From assembly GCF_964340395.1 (NCBI RefSeq), contig NC_135552.1, positions 5,503,981 through 5,567,980 of the forward strand: DNA of 64,000 bases, in the 5' to 3' direction. The number at the start of each line of letters is the position of its first letter. Within the stretch, counting starts at the first letter, position 1. A program made the position numbers and the translations under genes. Shown in pieces: positions 56,901 to 64,000 of this stretch. A model generated the notes under the pieces. That model worked only from the letters and a program-made list of their open reading frames with translations, had not been told where the DNA came from and ran no database searches. This DNA comes from Glandiceps talaboti. Its lineage: Eukaryota; Hemichordata; Enteropneusta; Spengelidae.

Positions 56901-59900
56901 AAAATGACTCCTGAGTCCTAGTGCAATTATATTGGCAAATACTATATAAAATAGAATGCTAAACAAGCATTATTTTTATTTTGCCAATTTGAAAATTGCA
57001 TGTATTGATTGAGACAACCCCAGTGTTGCAGCCAGCCTTTTGAAAGAGTGGGACATCGTGTCCCAAGACCTCTATTTTTCTAAGTCATCATAAATACTTT
57101 GGGACGTAATAAAAAAAAAGCACCAATGGCATTGTAGCACAGCTATACAGTTTTTAAAAAATATTTTACCCACATGTTGATCCATGCTAGATATTTGCTG
57201 AATGATTATGCAGTTGCTAGTATCAACCCTGTTGTTATCTATGCAATGTACGTGATCATTTGGCTGTTGCCATAGGCATGGTCAGGTTGCTAAACATGTT
57301 TACATACAATTTTAGTGTGGGTCATCTATGACCCGTCACTTCCAAAGTTGTGGGTCAGGTCCAAAAAATGTGTGTCAAATGACCCAAAAACCCCCTCTGG
57401 CTGCAACACTGAAACTCAATTAAAAAGTACACAGTTGAGCAAATATAATCACCCTAGATCATCCTGCTTTCCTTTACTTCTTGGTTTGAAGGTAATGTGT
57501 TAATATTGTGACAACTGTGCAGAGTGTAACTGGCCTAGATTTCAGTATATTCTAGAAATAATATCAAACACTGGCACCAACAACATGCAATATTGTAAAA
57601 AACAAGTCATTGATAATGACATAGTCCCCACTATAATTGGGTTTTAAGTAATTATCACTACTCTGATCACGCAACAACATTTGTGAACCTAAAACAAACA
57701 GACTTAGATATGTTGTGTGTGCTTGTTGGACATGGAATATGCCTCCAACAATAAAGGATTGGTTGGGTATGGGGAATCATATCATGATGAAAATGGAGTC
57801 TGAGTTATGGCTTTGGACATGGAAAATTCACAAACAAAATGGCTGACAGGCAGCAATATTGGATCGTATCACGACGAAAATGGATATGCACATGTATGTC
57901 ATAGAACACTGTCCTAATACCAACTTTGAATGAGATCTGTTTAAGCTTGTCTGAGTTATGGCTTTGGACATGGAAAATTCACAAACAAAATGGCTGGCAG
58001 GCAGCCATATTGGATCGTATCACGACGAAAATGGATATACACATGTATGTCATAGAACACTGTCCTAATACCAACTTTGAATGAGATCTGTTCAAGAATG
58101 TCTGAGTTATGGCTTTGGACATGAAAATTCACAAACAAAATGGCTACCAGGCAGACATATTGGATCGTATCACAATGAAAATGGATATGCACATGCATGT
58201 CATAGAACACTGTCCTAATACCAGCTTTGAATGAGATCTGTTCAAGCATGTCTGAGTTATGGCTTTGGACATGAAAATTCACAAACAAAATGGCTGCTAG
58301 GCGACCATATTGGATCGTATCATGACAACAATGAATATGCACATGTATGTCATAGAACACTGTCCTAATACCAACTTTGAATGAGATCTGTTAAAGCATG
58401 TCTGAGTTATGGCTTTAGACAGGGAAAATTTGCAAACAAAATGGTTGCTAGGCGGCCATATTGGATCATATCATAAAACAAATTGACATGCATACGTATG
58501 CCATAGTATGTTGCCCCTGTTTCAAATTTGAAAATAATCGGTCCAGGCATCTCCAAGAAACAGCTGCGGACGGACACACGGACGGACGCACGGACAGACG
58601 GAACCCAATCCATAAGTCCCCGTTCTGGACTTCGTCCGCGGGGACTAAAAAGACTCAGTAATTGCACTTTCCTATTGAATAATTCTGGAAACAAGACTTT
58701 TACTAGCACCCTATACCATTGTAAAAGCTGAAAGGAACCTTACTTGGATGTGAACTCTTAAAAAGAGGATTTTGTTTTTCTCATTATTTGAGAGTGACTT
58801 GACTGACCTGGTCTGTAAGGTGGTCTTGGGGCTGCTGCTGGATTAAAAGCACCAATGTGATTGTTAAACCCTGGTGGTGGAATATGTGTTCTGTCTGGTG
58901 GTGCTGACGTTGAGTTCATATTTGGTGGTGATGAGTTCAACTGGAGTTCTTTTTCCATAATTTCTGCCAAACCTTTTGAGGATTCATCCCAGGGATCAAA
59001 CCCTACGTGGAAGATAAAACAATTGGTGAATTTCAATAGATTTATTGTATTTCTTATACAAATGACTCTCTAATCATACCCTGACTCAATACAAGGCCTG
59101 TGATTACTAAAGTAACGTTATAGAATATTAGAAATCTGCATAGGAATAGATTGTTGAATACAAAATTTGGCTGACTGAAATAATTGTCATTTGTTGTAAT
59201 AATACAATTCTACTTGATGTGAAATATCTACTAAAATATCCATGCCTGGCAGGACTGCTTAGATAGCAAGCAACTGATTTCTGCATCTACTAACTATTAC
59301 ATAAAGTTGTAACTCTAAATCTTGTTATGCTTTGCCTGTATTAAAATCTATCAACTGACGGTGTGGTACCAAGGACAATTGAAGATTAGTGGATACATTA
59401 CACGTAACCAGTACAGACCGTAACCCTAACACTTTCATGTACATGTAATTCCAGTCTCTCTCATTTTAACAGAGCATTAGGAACTCAGTTTATTTTGTTA
59501 TATTTTATTTTTCATTCATCTTCATATTGTTGCAGGTATGTCCACTCATCTCCAGTTGTGTCTCCTGTACCACATATACCCAGTCTTATCAGAATATGGC
59601 CCAATATTGTTCTACTACATAATTTGCAGAGAGTGCAGAACAAAAAATTGAAATTTTGCGGTCACACCCCTAAATTTCACAAACCAAAGGGTGAAATCCA
59701 CACTGTACAATTGCCCTTATTTTCTACTGAATGCATACTTTTTTCCCTGATATAAAAATCCTCAACAACACACCCAAGCTAACAAATTTGCTATACTGTT
59801 ACACGCACATACACACGCACACACACACTATTTAAACTTTCACTAACCTAGATCATCTTCTTTGCTATCTTTTAGGGAAGAAAAACCAAAAGCCTCTTGC

Positions 59901-62900
59901 CAATTTGTGGAGCTGCTAATAGGTAATGTGTCTTGACCAAATACAACACTGTCTGCTTGCCAGTCTGTACAGGGAAAATGTCATGTTATTTGTAAATCTA
60001 GAAAAAAGAATGTTTTCATTTGCATGGAAAAATTTGGCAGAGTGTGAAGGGACAGGGTTGAGGCTTACTTATTTTGACTGTAACTTAGTCGAAAATATTA
60101 CTTTTTTTTCAACCATATCCTGAAATAAAATTGTTTCATACATGTGTAAGAATATTTCATACTCATAACCATTATAGCAGAAAATTTAAAATTGTCTCAA
60201 TCCCCCACTTTCTAAGCCCGCTCTTGCAGCTTGCCAACATTCTTTATTCAATATTTTCAACACTATTGTATCCTAAACACTGGTATGCTGGTTGCTCTCA
60301 ACTGTTGGTAAGTATTTCCTGCATGTTGAAGTACAGGCAAGCATGACAGGGCAAGGTAAGGTGAAAGTGATATGGACACATATTTCAGGACAGTTACTGA
60401 ATGTGAACACAGACAAACTTGAGACTTACCATTGGCATTTGTTGGCAGAGTTGTTGTATTTGGCACTGTGACAGGGGGTATGACTGGCCTGCTTTGTGGC
60501 ATAAAACTATTTGAAAACAAAGATGAGTCGTCTGTTGCTGTTCCTAAAGTGTCAAATGGTGACCTCCTTTGTTCTGCAAGTCTCTGTGGTGCATCTATAG
60601 GGGGTGACGTTTGTTGTAAAATATGTGTATCGTTCACTGTCACCACACCATTTGTATCTGCATATGGATCACCTCTTGGACTTGGAAGTTGTGTAGTATT
60701 ATTTGCTGGTGGTGACCCTATAGCAATATTACTGATGTCCTCTCTACTATTTGTTAGGGATGTTGGTGACGGCTGGTCAGACTGTGTCTGTGGCTGACTT
60801 GGGTGTGGAGGTGACGGCTGCTGTTTATTACAGTCTATAGATTTAGATTCTCTATGTAATGACGGCCAAGCCTCTTTATTTGTGTTGGCAACTGGAGGAG
60901 GTGATGGAACTTTTCTGCAGTACAAGAGAAAAAGAAGCAGTCTTAGTTACACTTCAGCATTACCTTAAAATTTAGTACAAAAAAGAAATGATATAAGTCA
61001 TTCTTCAAATTCTAATCTCTATTTCAGAGGATGTGAATATTTCTCGGTACCTGCAGTACAATTTTACCACCTAGGTGTGTCATAAAAATAACTACTATTT
61101 GATTTGGCGTGCATGAGAATAAGTCAACCTTTTTGTTCTGTTTTGATATTATAGCATGAGGTAAAATGATATTGTAAGTACCAAGAATTAAATTTTCTAT
61201 TCTAAAAGTATATGGCATATTACTACTTCATTATGGGCATTTGCACTTCAGTGGTAATCTGCCTGACACATGGAGTGGGAATGTTTCATTACATGGGCAG
61301 TGTACTACAGTAGGTGTGATAGGAAATATATATCCATTCTTGTATTCATCAGTTCCATTTGGTTAAATCTCCAAAATATGACAACAATTTGCAAATCTTG
61401 CTGAGTTACCACTTTTCCACTTATAAGCTTCACCTTCACTCCAACTATATCCCGGTGTTCCTATCTGAACCAATGGCTTAAACATGTGTCCATGACGTAC
61501 AATGTAACAAATGCACTTCATGTTGAAGGTCTAAATTGCCAACATCTACTCAAAATATCAGGTGACTTTGTACCCACAGGCAGGGATTTTGTTAAATAGA
61601 AGTGATTAAGGAGGCAATGAGTTTTCCATATAGTTTTGAAATGGTACACCCTAAACTGTAAGCAGTACCTCAAGGAAAGAAACAGAGACTTGGCTAAGCT
61701 ACTGCACTAATCTATGGTATGATAACAGGTATACAATACTTGCCTTGATGTGTTCAACCGTGGGGCAGTATGTCCATCTGATGTTGGATGCTGCCCACCA
61801 CCAAATAACTGATCTAACAGTTTCCTCTCATACTCTTGATGTTTTCTGTAATTACACAAATGGAAAATAGAATCAACAACCAAATTTTTGTAATACAAAT
61901 GATCATCTATTGTTTTTTGTTATAATTTATTCCCCATAAGTATAATATGCTATGTTTAATATTTGTCAATCAAATATGCACAAGTTAAGTATATTTACAT
62001 GTATATGTTTTCCAACTACAGTGTGACCTCTTTATAATGGACTCTGTTGTAATGAACATTCTGTTATATCAAGCACCCTTTTATGTTCCTCAAACTTATA
62101 TTTCAAACAGAGCACATGCTGCAGTATACTGAACACTTCATTGTATACAATGTAACAAACCTTTCTCATGTCTAACAATGAGTTCATTATACAGAGTTAC
62201 AGTGAATGTTTGTTCATGTATATAAACTGTAAATGTAGACAGTTCTTTGTGCTTTCATCGATGATCAATGGGTTTGTATTGTGATATGTATGTGTACAAT
62301 AACAAAGAGTCACGCAGTATTTCACAGTTGGTCAAGTTCATGTCTTCAAGGAAATCACACTATTTCAGTATGTATTCAGTGATTTTGCAAGATCTGGAAA
62401 TTCTGATAACGGGGGGAAATCATAACAGTAAAATACCACATACATTTCCTTTTATACTCTAATTTGGGGGAGAATTCAGTTTAAAAAATGGGGGAACCTG
62501 GGTAGATTTTATCTACAGTACTTACCATAAAACCAGCACTAACTGGAAAAACACTGCAGCCCTCAGTTATAGGCAACTTTGACAAATGTTAAATCTGATT
62601 AATGTAGGGGGAGAACATAAACCAACACTTACCCTAGCTGCATGTCTTCTTTGGTAAAACTTGCTGCTTCATCACCAAGTTCATGTAAATACATACAATC
62701 CTGCAGAGAGGTAGAGGCGCACAACTAAAGAACATGTACGAACAAACAAAGACATGTGATAACCCAAATTATAACGTGCAGACTGGGAAATCAATACACT
62801 ACAAATAATCCAAGCTACGGCGTATCAAGTGATGATGTAACATATTACATGATTTTTAAAGACTTATTTCTTTCATTCTTGATTTCTTCAATATTGAGCA

Positions 62901-63888
62901 TCTTGTCAATAAAAACTAATTTTGACTGATAAGAGGGTCTCTCTGAAATGAGAATACATAATGATGGTAGATGGATGGTGTAGTTGTTTTTGCAATATGT
63001 ATGGGGACAAGGTGACAATTGTGTTTCTTATTTTTTTTATGCAATCAAGCTTGTCCCCAAATAAGATGCATGCTTTAGTTTCTTGTAAAAAAAAATATGT
63101 TGTATTTCTATAACAACAGATGTCACTACAACATGGAAAGCTAATTTCCAAAACATTGACTTGTTTGGAATATGGTACATGGCATAATAAATGTATAATA
63201 AATGACGCAAAATAAAAAAAAAACAGTTTCTGATAACATAACTACAGAAAATAGGGTAGGTACATTGGGATTTTAGTTCATTTGACTTTAATTTTTTTTA
63301 ATTTTGACCTCAAGATATGATCAATACATCTGTGAGAGTTAGATGAGGTGTAAAAGAAGTAAATGAAGACAATTATAAGTGAAGTAGATGAACATATTAC
63401 GCACACTGTACGATTACAGTCTAACCTGGTTTCTCTCTGAAATATTTTTTTTTAAATATGACCACAGATGAGGTAAAAGCATGAAGGTGTACATGGAAAT
63501 AGAAGTACATTGTTACCATTTCACCTTTTTGCATGTCAAAATGTTTATGGTCATTCAGGTTAATCACATTACTTTTCTTTATTTGGCCTAGTAAGAAATT
63601 AGTATCCTTTCTAATATTTTGAATCACTTCCAAGTCACATAGATCAGAAACTATAACACCGCTGTCAACAAAAAACTATCACTAAAGCACTATAATGTAA
63701 ACATTATCAAAATCAGAACTTACTGGTTTTGGACACTGTGCATTTTTCAAGAAATGGCTACAATACTTTGTAGTTCCTAGAGATGCTTTCAATGTCCTAC
63801 CATCCACAAACACATTGTTGACTGCCTGTATGGCTTTCAATGCATCTTCTGACCTTTGGTATGTCACATATGCACTTGCACTGGGTCC
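53872..63888 (-). CDS. CNOT4: CCR4-NOT transcription complex subunit 4 (3' part, 11 exons)
   Basis: CNOT4/Not4 is a RING-finger E3 ubiquitin ligase of the CCR4-NOT complex acting in mRNA decay and co-translational quality control. Eleven exons chain in frame (1,641 nt, 546 residues and a stop). Landmarks: RRM second half (GPSASAYVTYQRSEDALKAI, GRTLKASLGTTKYCSHFLKN), the zinc-finger-like CPKPDCMYLHELGDEAASFT, KHQEYERKLLDQLFG, a long Ser/Pro-rich tail, WQEAFGFSSLKDSKEDDLGF, DPWDESSKGLAEIMEKEL, DWQDGLRALLPNINISFGQP and PPHWMKSLHTLTE near the end, which are the conserved C-terminal blocks. The RING domain and the first RRM half are outside the window. Transcribed in the same direction as the mosaic gene downstream of it, about 10 kb apart. 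Confidence 0.95.
54513..54745. repeat. ~63-bp tandem repeat, four copies
   Basis: Units start at about 54513, 54571, 54634 and 54697, each tgtctatatctacagtgcaa ... cttattgctagcgctgtatg. CNOT4 intron; ends about 20 bp from the donor of the exon at 54764. Confidence 0.88.
54764..54874 (-). CDS. CNOT4: CNOT4 exon: PPHWMKSLHTLTE block
   Basis: 111 nt, phase 1-1, acceptor TTTTTTCCAG, donor GTAAGA. NLSESPPHWMKSLHTLTEVD, conserved near the C-terminus of the family. Confidence 0.95.
55798..55911 (-). CDS. CNOT4: CNOT4 exon: WPPQDPAIIT block
   Basis: 114 nt, phase 1-1, acceptor TTTCAG, donor GTAAGA. GWNNSGPCTWPPQDPAIITS, then a Ser/Thr-rich run. Confidence 0.9.
56117..56237 (-). CDS. CNOT4: CNOT4 exon: DWQDGLRALLPNINISFG block
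   Basis: 121 nt, phase 0-1. QQQEPPVQLKDWQDGLRALL, PNINISFGQPNLSSNYPQGK. The DWQDGLRALLPN motif is diagnostic for the CNOT4 C-terminus. Confidence 0.95.
56795..56853 (-). CDS. CNOT4: CNOT4 exon: short 59-nt exon
   Basis: 59 nt, phase 1-0. LVGSKMMSWMPHTQPSNSM. Assigned by phase and splice signals (acceptor GGCTTCAG, donor GTAAGT) between two conserved exons. Confidence 0.8.
57622..58647. mobile_element. ~1-kb non-autonomous element with inverted ends and five 150-bp internal repeats
   Basis: Ends tagtccccac (57622) and gcggggacta (58647) are inverted. The interior has five units beginning tctgagttatggcttt at 57799, 57950, 58101, 58251 and 58401 (period 150-151), each with 'aaaatggctNNcaggc...ccatattggatcgtatca'. 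The right end has a (GGAC)n-rich tract and an AGTCCCCG...CGGGGACT hairpin (58614-58646). It lies in a CNOT4 intron. Class unknown; possibly a MITE- or Helitron-like element with internal tandem repeats. Confidence 0.75.
58808..59002 (-). CDS. CNOT4: CNOT4 exon: FDPWDESSKGLAEIMEKEL block
   Basis: 195 nt, phase 1-1. FDPWDESSKGLAEIMEKELQ, then Pro-rich PPNMNSTSAPPDRTHIPPPG and APRPPYRP. Confidence 0.94.
59848..59964 (-). CDS. CNOT4: CNOT4 exon: WQEAFGF block
   Basis: 117 nt, phase 1-1, donor GTTAGT. WQADSVVFGQDTLPISSSTN, WQEAFGFSSLKDSKEDDL. Continues directly into GFDPWDE of the next exon. Confidence 0.93.
60430..60914 (-). CDS. CNOT4: CNOT4 exon: Ser/Pro/Thr-rich disordered region
   Basis: 485 nt, phase 2-1, acceptor GTACTGCAG, donor GTAAGT. 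Low-complexity: KVPSPPPVANTNKEAWPSLH, QQPSPPHPSQPQTQSDQPSP, MPQSRPVIPPVTVPNTTTLP. Expected poorly conserved middle of CNOT4. Confidence 0.92.
61744..61845 (-). CDS. CNOT4: CNOT4 exon with a GC donor
   Basis: 102 nt, phase 2-2. KHQEYERKLLDQLFGGGQHP ... APRLNTS. The only phase-consistent donor is AG|GCAAGT, a GC-AG intron. Confidence 0.88.
62017..62205. mobile_element. Possible short MITE (pogo/Tigger-like ends)
   Basis: Left tacagtgtgacctctttata; right, reverse complemented, tcactgtaactctgtataat. The ends match with a few mismatches, flanked by TA. About 190 bp, CNOT4 intron. Weak. Confidence 0.35.
62633..62700 (-). CDS. CNOT4: CNOT4 exon: end of the C3H1-like zinc finger
   Basis: 68 nt, phase 0-2. 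DCMYLHELGDEAASFTKEDM. Cys and His here complete the zinc-finger begun in the RRM exon. Confidence 0.95.
62701..63723. other. CNOT4 intron, nothing recognised
   Basis: AT-rich intron between the RRM exon and the next; open frames here have no recognisable content. Confidence 0.5.
63724..63888 (-). CDS. CNOT4: CNOT4 exon: RRM C-terminal half
   Basis: 165 nt, phase 0-0, acceptor CTTGCAG, donor GTAAGT. GPSASAYVTYQRSEDALKAI ... TKYCSHFLKNAQCPKP. First CNOT4 exon inside the window. Confidence 0.96.
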
Positions 63889-64000
63889 CTGCAAGTAATG
63901 CCATTTTTCAGTGTTTAATGATGCAAGGAAAAGGCTAAACATCATATAAACTAAATGTTTTTTGACTGATGTCGTGACATCCTTTCCGAGAGTCCATTCT
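63889..64000. other. CNOT4 intron, right edge of window
   Basis: No exon seen; the upstream RRM and RING exons must lie beyond the window. Confidence 0.6.

Noticed and set aside
57956-58360. 134-residue frame with repeated 'VFYDIHVHIHFHCDTIQYGC'
   Set aside because: It is the translation of the 150-bp tandem repeat in a CNOT4 intron; open because 150 is divisible by three.
60432-60797. 121-residue plus-strand frame
   Set aside because: It is antisense to the Ser/Pro-rich CNOT4 exon.

Overview
Eukaryotic (animal) genomic DNA: short phase-matched exons with GT-AG introns, dense microsatellites, non-LTR retrotransposon relics, MITE-like repeats and one 100-N assembly gap. Domain content (sea-urchin-egg-lectin type SUEL domains, LamG/pentraxin-like domains, vWD-C8-TIL modules, a 'GCW...GGQC...WANQVY' domain) points to a marine invertebrate. 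A deuterostome such as a hemichordate or cephalochordate seems plausible to me, but the species is not resolved.

Almost all coding sequence is on the minus strand, in two genes. (1) Positions 43619 down to about 1549/1439 hold one very large secreted mosaic gene. I could chain 41 coding exons (about 9.7 kb of CDS, about 3,240 codons) in one open frame with splice signals at every junction. In protein order: signal peptide and short coiled coil; acidic linker; Cys-rich module; acidic mini-exons; GCW domain; more acidic mini-exons; GCW domain; three LamG domains; GCW+SUEL; vWD-C8-TIL-EGF; two LamG; GCW; GCW+SUEL; second vWD-C8-TIL-EGF; two more GCW+SUEL. Every domain boundary lies in a phase-1 intron, and an eight-exon block is internally duplicated. 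(2) Positions 63888 down to 53872 hold the 3' eleven coding exons of CNOT4, the RING E3 subunit of the CCR4-NOT complex, from the second half of its RRM to the stop codon. The RING part lies beyond the right edge.

Between the genes (43.6-53.9 kb) I see no convincing gene, only microsatellites and a decayed CR1/L2-type reverse transcriptase fragment. Introns carry most of the repeats: a larger CR1/L2 relic with its own minisatellite (30.8-32.6 kb), an inverted-repeat element (2.8-4.4 kb), a pair of related MITEs (34.1 and 43.0 kb), a 1-kb element with 150-bp internal tandem repeats (57.6-58.6 kb), and an AT-rich island with coding-like relics on the plus strand (15.75-17.3 kb) that I cannot assign.

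The large gene would make an extracellular, multivalent carbohydrate-binding and multimerising protein (SUEL and LamG for ligand binding, vWD-C8-TIL for disulphide-linked assembly), as in mucus, egg-coat or humoral-defence proteins. This role is inferred from domains only.
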